From JANYGM01 sp043764015 (GTDB lineage Bacteria; Bacteroidota; Bacteroidia; Cytophagales; Thermonemataceae), in NCBI GenBank assembly GCA_043764015.1, contig JAYUKY010000041.1, forward strand, positions 1-56,009: a stretch of 56,009 nt of DNA, written 5' to 3'. This document shows, one piece after another, positions 31,168 to 39,224 of this stretch. The notes beneath the pieces were generated by a model. That model did not search any database, was not told where the DNA came from, and saw only the letters and a list, made by a program, of their open reading frames with translations. How positions within the stretch are numbered: position 1 is the stretch's first letter; each line of letters begins with the position of its first letter. The translations under genes were made by a program, and so were the position numbers.

Positions 31168-33114
31168 CTAAAAATGCAATTTTAACCAATGCACAAGCAC
31201 CAATAAAGCCCAGATTTCTCGGCTATTATCTTGCTCATTATTAAGGTGTTGTGTTATTATTTCATTGATTTTCTTAATATTTACAAATTCATTTAAAATT
31301 TTATTTTCTTCCAAAAGTGGCACTAATAAATGTTGCCACTTTTTGCTTTTTATCCATTCTCCAAACGGCATACCAAAACCTTGTTTGATACGCTGGGTAT
31401 ATGCTTTTCCGTTTTTTTTGTTAAGAATTTCTTTCAAAAGCCATTTAGGAGAGTTTTCTAAAAATGCTTCTTCAAGTATATTTTGCACAAATTGTACGAC
31501 TTTTTCGTCCAAAAATGGCACTCTTGCCTCTATACTGTGGTGCATTGTCATCAAATCCGTAATAGCAAGTACATCAGAAGAAAGATAGTTATTTTGGTCG
31601 TATTTCAAAGCATCTAAAATGCCGAAATTTGCTTGTTTAGTATCTTTTGTTTGACTTTTATCTTGATTTTTTTCAAGAATATTCAAGCTAGAAAACTGCA
31701 AAAAAGTTGTTTTTGCATCTTCATTGACATTTTCCAAAAACTGCTTTGCAAGTCTTTGCTTTTGCTTAGAAAACATACCCAACACACTCAAAAAAGGCTT
31801 TTTGAAGATTTTGAGCAACTTAAATCCTATTTTGAAAATTATATTATTTTTATAGTTTTGATATTTTGCAAATGCCCAATGTCTATTATAACCGCCAAAA
31901 AGTTCGTCTGCACCTGCGCCAGAAAGCACCACACGCACATTTTGCGCCTGTGTATGACGTGCCAATGTATGTGTGAGAAGTCCTGCGCCATCTGCAATAG
32001 GCATATCTAAAAGTGTAATGTATTGCTCAAATTCATTCAAAATATCATCACTTATTTTTACTTCGTGATGTACGCCACATTCATATTGTTTAGCTGCTTT
32101 TTTAGCAAAAAAACTATCTTTTAGTATGTTTTGAGGTAGTTTTTCAGTTTTATTTTGCTGATTTTCTTCAAAAACAATAGAAAAAGTATCAACAGGAATA
32201 TTGAGTTGTTTTGTGAGGGCAAGAAGTAGCGTAGAATCCACGCCACCACTCAAAAAAATGCCTATTTTGGCATCTGCTTGTAGTTGTTTTTGCAAACTTT
32301 CTAATAAAATTTCCTCTAAATTTTCACCATTATATTCTGCCGTTGCTTGTGTCCCCACAAGCAACCCATTTGTTGTTTGTGAAGACACAAACAACGGCTC
32401 AAATAATAATCCAAAATCTTCAAAAACATTATTTTTTATGTCAAAACAAGTTATTTTCCCTTTTTTAACTTCAAAAATCTCCTCAAAGAATGTATTAGGA
32501 TATTGCGCATATCCATAAGTAAGATAATTAATAATTTGCTCTTTTTTCAGTTTTTTTTCTACTAATTCACTTGCTAGAATCCCTTTGATTTCAGAAGACA
32601 AAATAAAATATTTTTCATTCTTGAAAAAGTATAATGGTTTTGTACCAAAATTATCACGTCCAAAATAAATTTTATGGTTAATCTTGTCATACAAAACAAA
32701 AGCAAAAATACCATTCAGTTGAATTTGGAATGTTTTTTTATCCAAAAAATCTAGTAAAGTATATAAAAAAACTTCTGTATCTGCGTTTGTTTTATTTTGT
32801 TTTTTTTGAAAAAAATCTAGGTTTTGTGCAATTTCTTGGTAATTATAAAGTTCTCCATTATAGAGCAAAATGAAGTTTTTATCTTCTGAAAAAAACGGTT
32901 GGTTAGCGTTGTCGTTTGTGGTTTGAATTTTCAGACGGTTATGCACCATAAATATCTGATAATCAATATGATAGTCAATATTTTCACCAGTAATTTTATC
33001 CTGAAAAAAACCTGTAAAATCTTGCCCTCTATGTGCTATTTTGCGGCTCATTTGAGAAATATTTTCACTGTTTAGCACACAAGTTTTATCAATAATTAGG
33101 CTAATTCCGCACAT
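31168..33114 (-). CDS. asnB: Asparagine synthase (glutamine-hydrolysing) with in-frame repeat insert
   Basis: Makes asparagine from aspartate, glutamine and ATP. The N-terminal class II glutaminase has the nucleophile Cys2 (MCGIS), IAHRGQDF and LLYNGELYNY; the synthetase domain has the PPi loop FLSGGVDST and LSGAGADELFGGYNRHW. Residues about 239-259, in the linker between domains, are encoded by a 60-bp double-hairpin repeat (32339-32398) and read like VSSQTTNGLLVGTQ, unlike normal AsnB. The frame is kept, so the enzyme is probably active. Total length 648 is slightly long. Confidence 0.93.
   Translation of the reverse strand: MCGISLIIDKTCVLNSENISQMSRKIAHRGQDFTGFFQDKITGENIDYHIDYQIFMVHNRLKIQTTNDNANQPFFSEDKNFILLYNGELYNYQEIAQNLDFFQKKQNKTNADTEVFLYTLLDFLDKKTFQIQLNGIFAFVLYDKINHKIYFGRDNFGTKPLYFFKNEKYFILSSEIKGILASELVEKKLKKEQIINYLTYGYAQYPNTFFEEIFEVKKGKITCFDIKNNVFEDFGLLFEPLFVSSQTTNGLLVGTQATAEYNGENLEEILLESLQKQLQADAKIGIFLSGGVDSTLLLALTKQLNIPVDTFSIVFEENQQNKTEKLPQNILKDSFFAKKAAKQYECGVHHEVKISDDILNEFEQYITLLDMPIADGAGLLTHTLARHTQAQNVRVVLSGAGADELFGGYNRHWAFAKYQNYKNNIIFKIGFKLLKIFKKPFLSVLGMFSKQKQRLAKQFLENVNEDAKTTFLQFSSLNILEKNQDKSQTKDTKQANFGILDALKYDQNNYLSSDVLAITDLMTMHHSIEARVPFLDEKVVQFVQNILEEAFLENSPKWLLKEILNKKNGKAYTQRIKQGFGMPFGEWIKSKKWQHLLVPLLEENKILNEFVNIKKINEIITQHLNNEQDNSREIWALLVLVHWLKLHF
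32339..32398. repeat. 60-bp double-hairpin palindrome inside asnB
   Basis: GTTGCTTGTG-tccc-CACAAGCAAC (32342-32365) and GTTGTTTGTG-aaga-CACAAACAAC (32372-32395), each with perfect 10-bp arms, are flanked by GCC and GGC. Length 60 is a multiple of three and adds 20 codons. Confidence 0.82.
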
Positions 33115-33132
33115 TTTTAGAATTTTATAATT

Positions 33133-33157
33133 TAAAATACCTCACACCTCACACATC
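33133..33157 (-). repeat. Degenerate GTGTGAG array between ispE and asnB
   Basis: On the minus strand TGATGTGTGAGGTGTGAGGTATTTT starts at the ispE stop codon. Same word class as 20026 and 35759. Confidence 0.5.
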
Positions 33158-33995
33158 AAAACTCTCCTAGCCAAGCTTTATAGTCTTTTGGATAGCCTAC
33201 ACGTAGTTCTTGCAAAAAATCTAGTTTATTTTTCTCAAAAATGCCAAAAATAGTAGAACCAGAGCCAGACATAGCTGCATAAACCGCTCCCATCTCATAA
33301 AAACTTTCTTTTAGTTCATTTAAGATAGGATATTTTGGGAAAAGACTATTTTCAAAATCATTGTGAAGCAAGTTTTTCCATTCAAAAAAATCTTTTCTTT
33401 CCACAAGATTACTAATATCAAAATCAATTTCATAAGGCACAATATTGGTGTAAGCCTCTTTTGTGGGAATATGCAAATTTGGATAAACCAATAAAATTAA
33501 ATATTCTCGCATATTTAATTCAATATTTTTAAACTTGTCGCCTTTTTCAAAGCAAAACATTGGTTTATTTTTTATAAAAAAAGCACAATCACTACCTAAA
33601 GTGCGTACGTAATCCTCCATTTGCTCATTGGAAAGCCCCAAATCAAACATTTTATTCAGCATTTTCACTGTAAAACTCGCATCAGCAGAGCCACCGCCAA
33701 GCCCTGCACCAATAGGAATATTTTTATGCAGATGAATATGAACAGCAGGCAAATTATAGGCTTTTTGGAGCAACTGATATGCTTTTAGGCACAAATTATC
33801 TTCATTATTATTGGTAGTTTCAATAGGAATTCCTGTGATAAGTAGCTCCGTTTTACCTGTTTGAGAAGGCAAAATTTCTAAAACGTCAGTCCATTGCACA
33901 GGCACAAAAACCGACTGCAAATTATGATAGCCGTCTTCTCTTTTTTTGGTGACAAAAAGCCCCAAATTTATCTTTGCATTAGGAAAATCAAGCAT
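33156..33995 (-). CDS. ispE: 4-diphosphocytidyl-2-C-methyl-D-erythritol kinase
   Basis: Phosphorylates CDP-methylerythritol in the MEP isoprenoid pathway. GHMP kinase motifs are clear: PNAKINLGLFVTKKREDGYH at the start, PIGAGLGGGSADAS (ATP loop) and MSGSGSTIFGIF near the end. I chose ATG 33995 because the protein then begins MLDFPNAKINLGL as in other IspE; an earlier in-frame codon at 34040 adds 15 unlikely residues. asnB follows on the same strand after a degenerate repeat. Confidence 0.95.
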   Translation of the reverse strand: MLDFPNAKINLGLFVTKKREDGYHNLQSVFVPVQWTDVLEILPSQTGKTELLITGIPIETTNNNEDNLCLKAYQLLQKAYNLPAVHIHLHKNIPIGAGLGGGSADASFTVKMLNKMFDLGLSNEQMEDYVRTLGSDCAFFIKNKPMFCFEKGDKFKNIELNMREYLILLVYPNLHIPTKEAYTNIVPYEIDFDISNLVERKDFFEWKNLLHNDFENSLFPKYPILNELKESFYEMGAVYAAMSGSGSTIFGIFEKNKLDFLQELRVGYPKDYKAWLGEF

Positions 33996-34160
33996 TTTGT
34001 AGTAGTTTAATATATGTGTTTTTATTTTATAACAAATCAATAAAATATGTCAGAATATTTTATTGATTTTACCTATAATTCTATCCCAAAAATATTTCTC
34101 ATTTAAACCTCCAAAATGAATCAAAAAAGCCCCATAATTCTTTTGTAGCTAATTGTAACC

Positions 34161-34697
34161 CTATCTTTCGTCAATATAAAGTTTGACAAGGCTAAGTTCG
34201 TATTGTCCGCCAGCTTGTATTTTGGAGATAGCATTCAACGGAATCATCACAAATTTCCTATCTAAAGCAATTTTTGAGCCAAATTCATTGAGAATAAGCG
34301 TATCTTCGTCTATTTCTCTCACTTGTCCTATAAAACACGTATCTTCAAAGTCATTTATACACACAGTAACGTGTCTAAAAGCCTCATTCACGCTTTTTAC
34401 AATGGTTTCAATGGATTCCAAGTTGATTTTAGGCATTTTTTGTAGCCTGCGAGTATGGTCAAGCACTTTTTCTGTACTCGTTATTTCGTTGCCACCCCAA
34501 CGTATGATAATGTTACTTTCCTCCCTAAAAAAGACTGTAATACCATCAGGAATGCCGTTTGTATCAAAGGTTTCAAATATCAGAAATTCATCATTAAAAT
34601 CCACAATAAAACCAAAATTAGACTCTCCATTGACACTTAAATCAATGAAAGTTTTTTGATTTTTCACTTGCGACATATACTTTTTTTCAATATCCAT
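34161..34697 (-). CDS. Unknown protein with two small beta-barrel-like halves
   Basis: 178 residues, no signal peptide. Two segments, SNFGFIVDFNDEFLIFETFD and DTCFIGQVREIDEDTLILNE, each followed by a further strand pair (ITVFFREESNIIIRW; ALDRKFVMIPLNAISKI), look like duplicated Sm/SH3-like barrels. That fold is common in RNA- or ligand-binding proteins, but no function can be assigned. Confidence 0.6.
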   Translation of the reverse strand: MDIEKKYMSQVKNQKTFIDLSVNGESNFGFIVDFNDEFLIFETFDTNGIPDGITVFFREESNIIIRWGGNEITSTEKVLDHTRRLQKMPKINLESIETIVKSVNEAFRHVTVCINDFEDTCFIGQVREIDEDTLILNEFGSKIALDRKFVMIPLNAISKIQAGGQYELSLVKLYIDER

Positions 34698-34782
34698 AAG
34701 ATTAAAGTAGGTTTAAATGAAATTAAATGGGTTAGATTAGTTTTATTTCACAAATTAAACAAAATATTTGATACGAAAGTAA

Positions 34783-34845
34783 TATATTTGCACTAATAAG
34801 AAATTGTGAATTTTGAATTGTGAGTTGCGAATGAATACAATAAAT
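34783..34845 (+). repeat. -7 box followed by degenerate GTGAATT repeat
   Basis: TATATTTG (34783-34790) is a good -7 box with no clear -33 partner. From 34804 imperfect TTGTGAATT words end TGCGAATGAATACAAT, matching the units at 1646 and 14777. The array would be the 5' leader of the carotenoid gene. Confidence 0.5.
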
Positions 34846-34888
34846 TGATAATCAAACTATTATATATTATTTTGACAATATTTAAAAA

Positions 34889-35548
34889 ATGAGTAATATT
34901 TTAAAAAATATTAGAAACAATTATTTTTTATCAGAAAAAAATACTGTTTTCTTACTAATTTCAATGTATATAACAGGTGCTATTGGCTTACGTTGGGATA
35001 TTACGAGGGAAGTCTTTAAATTTTTAGTGCCTTTTAATTTGATTTTTACGGCTTTTGCAGTGCTTTTATTCCATAAAAATTGGAATAAATATTTTGTCTT
35101 TTTTGTGATTTTTACAGCTTTTGCAGGTTTTTTTGTAGAGGTTTTGGGTGTAGAAACAGGCAAAATCTTTGGAAAATACCATTATCAAACCACATTAGGC
35201 ATCAAAATACTGCAAGTTCCGCCAATTATTGGACTAAATTGGTTGGTTCTGATTTATGCGGTGGGTGTTTTTTGTGCAAGGTTTAATATAAATCAAATCT
35301 TGCAAATAGCCTTAGGAGCGAGTGTGATGACTTTTTTAGATTTTTTGATAGAACCTATTGCCATAAAATACCATTTTTGGGCGTGGGACGAGCTACAAAT
35401 TCCATTACAAAATTATGTGGCTTGGTGGCTTATTTCTTGTTTTTTGTTAATAATTTTTAGGTACTTCCCTTTTGAAAAAAATAACAAAATAGCAATGGTG
35501 GTACTTCTATTGCAATTTTTATTCTTTTTGGTGTTGAATTTAGTTTAA
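34889..35548 (+). CDS. Carotenoid biosynthesis protein, CruF-like (DUF422)
   Basis: 219 residues, six or seven membrane helices. GFFVEVLGVETGKIFGKYHY, PPIIGLNWLVLIYAVGV, LDFLIEPIAIKYHFWAW and NYVAWWLI match the CruF/DUF422 family, which adds water across the 1',2' double bond of acyclic carotenoid ends. Many Cytophagales make such carotenoids (for example saproxanthin or flexixanthin types). No other carotenoid gene is in the window. Confidence 0.85.
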   Translation: MSNILKNIRNNYFLSEKNTVFLLISMYITGAIGLRWDITREVFKFLVPFNLIFTAFAVLLFHKNWNKYFVFFVIFTAFAGFFVEVLGVETGKIFGKYHYQTTLGIKILQVPPIIGLNWLVLIYAVGVFCARFNINQILQIALGASVMTFLDFLIEPIAIKYHFWAWDELQIPLQNYVAWWLISCFLLIIFRYFPFEKNNKIAMVVLLLQFLFFLVLNLV

Positions 35549-35552
35549 ACTT

Positions 35553-35585
35553 ACATTCGTACTTTGTACCTCGTACTTCATACCT
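35553..35585 (-). repeat. Degenerate GTACGAA array
   Basis: On the minus strand GGTATGAAGTACGAGGTACAAAGTACGAA. Similar arrays are at 35849 and 44260. Confidence 0.5.
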
Positions 35586-35589
35586 GTTG

Positions 35590-35754
35590 TTAAGGCATTA
35601 GTAAAATTTTCTGCATCAATTCTTCTGCTTCTGCGGTTTTTTGGTCACTGGCACGCCTGTCCTTGGTAGAAAGTTTGTGTGCTTCTTCAAGCATTTTTTT
35701 ATATTCTTCTTGTAATTTTTCTTTTTCTGTTTTTTTGTTGAATAGTCCAAACAT
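35590..35754 (-). CDS. Lacal_2735 / DUF6435 family small protein
   Basis: From ATG 35754 the protein is 54 residues, MFGLFNKK..., with KLQEEYKKMLEEAHKLST and RRASDQKTAEAEELMQKI, matching a small Bacteroidota family of one helical hairpin. Function unknown. In-frame codons up to 35811 encode LHTSHFTPQ from the adjacent repeat and are excluded. Confidence 0.75.
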   Translation of the reverse strand: MFGLFNKKTEKEKLQEEYKKMLEEAHKLSTKDRRASDQKTAEAEELMQKILLMP

Positions 35755-35756
35755 AA

Positions 35757-35883
35757 TTTGAGGTGTGAAGTGTGAGGTATGAAGTGTGAGAAATAAAACT
35801 GGTCTCAACACTATGAATATAACTAAAAAATCTGTTTTTTGTTTTCAATTCGTACCTTGTACTTCTTACTTCGTACTTGTTTC
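35757..35883. repeat. GTGAAGT array and GTACGAA array flanking a spacer
   Basis: 35757-35797 carries GAGGTGTGAAGTGTGAGGTATG words; 35849-35883 carries inverted GTACGAAGTAAGAAGTACAAG words. Nothing coding lies between them. Confidence 0.5.
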
Positions 35884-36336
35884 TTAACTAGAATGGTCTG
35901 CAATGATAAGCCATTTCCCATTTATTTTCTTCCAAATAAGTGTAAAATAGCCTTTGAGGTTAGTTTTTTCTGGTCTTAGGAGTTCCCATTTTCCTACAAC
36001 AAAAATATGTTTTTTGTCTATTTTTTCCATACTGACAAGCTCCAAACGGAGTGTTCCCATACTTGCTTTGTCTGGATAACTGCGTTTGTAGTTGTCTAAT
36101 GTATTTTGCCAGCCGTAAGTGATGCCACTTTTACCAATAAATTTGAGAGAATCAGTTTTTTCGTAACCTTGCATATACGCCTCCAAATTGCCTTCATTCC
36201 AGCCTTTTTCTTGCACCGCAAAAACCGCTAAAATATCGTTTTTGTCTTTTTGAGGAACTTTTGAAGAAGATTTTTGAGCAAAAATTTCTACAAAAAATAA
36301 AGTCAAAATAAGGGAAATAAAAAGTATTTTTTTCAT
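35884..36336 (-). CDS. Exported DUF4440 / NTF2-like protein
   Basis: A signal peptide (ILFISLILTLFFVEIFA, then QKSS) precedes a single NTF2-like domain: ILAVFAVQEKGWNEGNLEAYMQGYEKTD, GITYGWQNTLDNYKR, then KGYFTLIWKKINGKWLIIADHSS. The fold serves many roles including isomerases and small-ligand binders; periplasmic members in Bacteroidota lack a known substrate. Confidence 0.8.
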   Translation of the reverse strand: MKKILFISLILTLFFVEIFAQKSSSKVPQKDKNDILAVFAVQEKGWNEGNLEAYMQGYEKTDSLKFIGKSGITYGWQNTLDNYKRSYPDKASMGTLRLELVSMEKIDKKHIFVVGKWELLRPEKTNLKGYFTLIWKKINGKWLIIADHSS

Positions 36337-36371
36337 TGATTTTTAGATTTTTTTATGCCTATTTTTATCAA

Positions 36372-36405
36372 AAAAAGCGTTAAGATTTCATTCTTAACGC
36401 TTTTT
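36372..36405. terminator. Intrinsic terminator after the DUF349 gene
   Basis: AAAAGCGTTAAGA and its complement TCTTAACGCTTTT around TTTCAT. On the minus strand a T-run follows the stem. Confidence 0.8.
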
Positions 36406-36426
36406 ATATTTATTTACAATTCACAA

Positions 36427-38424
36427 CTATTTTATTGCAGTTCTGATTTGTTTTAATTGTTTTTTGAAGTTTTCCAAGTCTTTGGTAGCTGCTTTTATTC
36501 TTTCGTCAAAAGTTGCTCTCATTTCATTGGCATTTTTGGAATTGGCAAAAAAGCCCAAATTATTGTTCAAAGTGCTTATTTCGTCTTCTAATTCAAAAAT
36601 ACGTTTGCGTACTGCTTCTTCTTTACGTTCCAAACTGCGCACACTTCCATCTCCACCTGCCAGACGAATTTCCATATTAACGGCAAGTCCATCTTTTTCA
36701 TTGGCAGAAATACCTTCAATTTTCGCAATCATAGCCGTAAGCGCCTCGTGAAACTTTTCTTGTACTTTTTCTTTGAGTTTAATAGGCACAAAACCAATAG
36801 CTTTGAACTCCGCAATAAATTTGCTGATAAGTTCTTCTCCATTTACGCCTGCAAGTTGCGCAGGGTCAAGGGCTTCTATGCGTGTGATAACTTCATTTTT
36901 GGCATCAAGATTTCCCTTAAATTCAACATCTTTGCTATCCAATTGGTTGCGGCGAGCCTCAAAAAATTTATCCAAACCAGCTTTAAAGCGGTCATAAATA
37001 CTATTTCTTTGTTTTTCAGGAACTGCACCAATAGTTTTCCATTCATCTTGCAATTTCTTCAAGATTTTTGCTGTTTCTTCTGTCGTTTGTGGCGTTACGT
37101 TGGCAACAAGTTCTTCTACTTTTACACAAAGAGCCGTTTTTTTATCAAGGTTTTCCTGACGTACAGCATCTAATTTTGCAAAGAAATCACTTTTATTCTT
37201 AAAAAAAGTTTTAAGACCCACCCAAAAATTCTTTGTAACTTCTGCTGCTTTTTCTCTTGGCACAAACCCTGTTGTATCCCATTCTTTTTGAATAGCAAGT
37301 ACATCTTGTGTAGTTTCATTCCATTCTTTGATGGTCGCACCTTGATAAGTTTTGAAAGGCAAGATTCTATCCAAAACCGCAATTTTTTTGTTAATATTAG
37401 TCAAAATCTCACCTCTTTGTACTTCATCAATTTCTCTTTTGCGTGTATAAAGCACATCAGAGGCTACTTTAAAGCGTTCCCAAAGTGGTTCTTTATCTTC
37501 TTTTGGAACTGGTCCAACATGTTTGTATTCTTCGTGAAGGACATTAAGTTCTTTGATAGCATTTCTAAAACGCTCATTACTAACAGTTGCGAGTGCTTCT
37601 GCTTTCTGACAAATCTCAATTTTTGTATCCAAATTTTTCTTTTGGTCAAGTTCTTTTAGCTCACGAGAGATGCCCACGTTGCTATAATAAATGTCCATAA
37701 GAGCCGTATAACTTTTCCAAAGTTCGTTAGAATTAGCTTGTGGCACTTCTCCTACGGCTTTCCAATCTTTTTGAAGTTGTTTGACTTGTTGCAAAGTGCT
37801 TTCTGTTTCCGCTCCACTGATGATATTGCGGAGGTTTTCTAGCAAATCCTGCTTTGCTTTAAGGTTTTTAGCCTTATTATTTTCTGCATTCTGAATGTTA
37901 GCGTGATGTTGCTTGCGCACTTCACCCGCCACATTATAAAATTTCTTTGTTATTTCGTCCTGATGAAAATGAAAATCCATCTCAACGCCACCTTCTGCAA
38001 TGAATTTTTTTAGTTCTTCTGCACGTTCGTGGTTTACTATTTCGTCAAAAACAGGTTTGATTTGACGAATAAGGTTATAATTTTTCTGAACTTCGTTGTT
38101 AGACAAAGTTTTTTCTGTATGCAAATGCGCCACAAGTGCCAAAATCTCTTCTTTTGAAAGATGAGAATAATCTTTTTGTGTGTCTGCAGGCGCATCTTGG
38201 TGTGCTTCTTCTGCAATGATTTCAACAGAAATAGTTTCAATAGAAACAAATTCAACAGAAACGGTTTCAACAACATTTTCAGTTGTGTTTTCAGGATTTA
38301 CTGAAACTTCAGAAGAGATTTCTTGTGTATTTTCGTTAGAAATTCCTTCATTAGAAGCGTTTGGGGCAACTTTTGCGACTTCGTCCTTGTGTTGCTCAAG
38401 GTCTTTATTTTCTTCGTTATTCAT
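36427..38424 (-). CDS. DUF349 multi-repeat protein
   Basis: 665 residues, acidic. The first 130 residues are a low-complexity Glu/Val/Ser stretch with EISSEVSVNPENTTENVVETV and tandem VSVEFVSIETISVEII. Residues 190-560 hold about five DUF349 repeats, each with the WK.VG.VP signature: WKAVGEVPQ, YKHVGPVPKE, WDTTGFVPRE, WKTIGAVPEK, FKAIGFVPIK. The C-terminus is coiled coil (KRIFELEDEISTLNNNLGFF). DUF349 proteins are cytoplasmic, some linked to ribosome or RNA interactions, but function is not settled. Confidence 0.9.
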   Translation of the reverse strand: MNNEENKDLEQHKDEVAKVAPNASNEGISNENTQEISSEVSVNPENTTENVVETVSVEFVSIETISVEIIAEEAHQDAPADTQKDYSHLSKEEILALVAHLHTEKTLSNNEVQKNYNLIRQIKPVFDEIVNHERAEELKKFIAEGGVEMDFHFHQDEITKKFYNVAGEVRKQHHANIQNAENNKAKNLKAKQDLLENLRNIISGAETESTLQQVKQLQKDWKAVGEVPQANSNELWKSYTALMDIYYSNVGISRELKELDQKKNLDTKIEICQKAEALATVSNERFRNAIKELNVLHEEYKHVGPVPKEDKEPLWERFKVASDVLYTRKREIDEVQRGEILTNINKKIAVLDRILPFKTYQGATIKEWNETTQDVLAIQKEWDTTGFVPREKAAEVTKNFWVGLKTFFKNKSDFFAKLDAVRQENLDKKTALCVKVEELVANVTPQTTEETAKILKKLQDEWKTIGAVPEKQRNSIYDRFKAGLDKFFEARRNQLDSKDVEFKGNLDAKNEVITRIEALDPAQLAGVNGEELISKFIAEFKAIGFVPIKLKEKVQEKFHEALTAMIAKIEGISANEKDGLAVNMEIRLAGGDGSVRSLERKEEAVRKRIFELEDEISTLNNNLGFFANSKNANEMRATFDERIKAATKDLENFKKQLKQIRTAIK

Positions 38425-38453
38425 CTTAGTATTTTAATTATTAGACAAAAAAT

Positions 38454-38500
38454 AAGGTTATTTTAAGACTTTTTATTAAAAATAATCTTGTAATAACCTT
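38454..38500 (-). terminator. Terminator after rpmE2
   Basis: AAGGTTATT (38454) pairs with AATAACCTT (38492) with inner pairing, and on the minus strand is followed by ATTTTTTG. Confidence 0.7.
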
Positions 38501-38513
38501 AATTTAATAAAAC

Positions 38514-38771
38514 CTATTTTTTAACGGCTGCTTTTTTAGCAAAACGCTGGTTGAATTTCTCCACACGACCCGTAGAGTCAAGTTGGATATTTTTCCCTGT
38601 GTAAAAAGGGTGAGAGTAAGAACTTACTTCTATTTTGATAACAGGATAAGTTTTCCCTTCAAATTCTATGGTATCTTTTGGCTTGGCAGTTGAGCGTGAC
38701 ATAAACTTCACATCACTTGTCATATCCCAAAAAACGACATCTGTGTACTCTGGATGCAGATTTTTTTTCAT
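38514..38771 (-). CDS. rpmE2: 50S ribosomal protein L31, type B
   Basis: 85 residues: KKNLHPEYTDVVFWDMTSD, SYSHPFYTGKN and RVEKFNQRFAKK are diagnostic. The four zinc-binding cysteines of type A L31 are absent, so it is the zinc-independent C- form. Single gene with its own terminator. Confidence 0.96.
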   Translation of the reverse strand: MKKNLHPEYTDVVFWDMTSDVKFMSRSTAKPKDTIEFEGKTYPVIKIEVSSYSHPFYTGKNIQLDSTGRVEKFNQRFAKKAAVKK

Positions 38772-38932
38772 TATTTTGATATTTACAAACTATATTACTA
38801 TGATATTTTTACGGTTTTACTTTTATTGTTTTTACTTTTATCTCTTTCATTTTCATTAAAAGAACTGCAAAGGTAAGAAAAAAACACTAACTACCAAATT
38901 TTATTTCCTTTAATTTTTGCTACTATACGCTA

Positions 38933-38998
38933 TTTTAAAAAGAGATTATGGTCAGACCTTCATTACATTACGGTACAGACCATAATCTCTTTTTAAAA
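38933..38998. repeat. Long hairpin: 21-bp perfect arms, 24-nt loop
   Basis: TTTTAAAAAGAGATTATGGTC pairs over 21 bp in its first 20+1 bases (38933-38953) with 38978-38998. The motif GGTCAGA recurs beside and inside it. It lies 230 bp before the imelysin operon and 160 bp before rpmE2 on the other strand. It has the shape of a terminator or attenuator, but no transcript is known to enter it. Confidence 0.6.
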
Positions 38999-39075
38999 TT
39001 GGTCAGATTTCTATGCTTTATATTATAATCATTTGATTATCAATAAAATACATTTTTATTTTGATAAAACCAGTA

Positions 39076-39106
39076 AATATTATTTAGAATTTTTCTAAAT
39101 AATATT
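39076..39106. promoter_or_regulatory. Palindromic operator, possibly iron-responsive
   Basis: AATATTATTTAGAA-ttt-TTCTAAATAATATT: 14-bp perfect arms with a 3-nt spacer, just upstream of the -33 element. The TTCTAAATAA half recurs at 39124-39133 between the promoter boxes. It resembles TTTAGAAT/ATTCTAAA sites that I recall at iron-regulated Bacteroidota genes, and the operon behind it is iron-type, so Fur or a Fur-like regulator is the best guess. Confidence 0.65.
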
Positions 39107-39113
39107 CAAATTA

Positions 39114-39145
39114 TTTGGAAGTGTTCTAAATAAGATGTATTTTTG
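39114..39145 (+). promoter_or_regulatory. Promoter of the imelysin operon
   Basis: TTTG (39114-39117), exactly 20 nt, then TATTTTTG (39138-39145). Full consensus match, about 80 bp before the first gene. Confidence 0.75.
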
Positions 39146-39224
39146 CATCACTATTAAGAATCATTACAAATAATTAAAACAAATAAAATAAAAATAAGGT
39201 TAAACCCAATACCAATATAATTAA

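Noticed and set aside
36427..38424. Tandem DNA repeat in the DUF349 gene
   Set aside because: Repeats are diverged protein domains, not recent DNA duplications; only the short VSVEFVSIETISVE stretch is locally repetitive.
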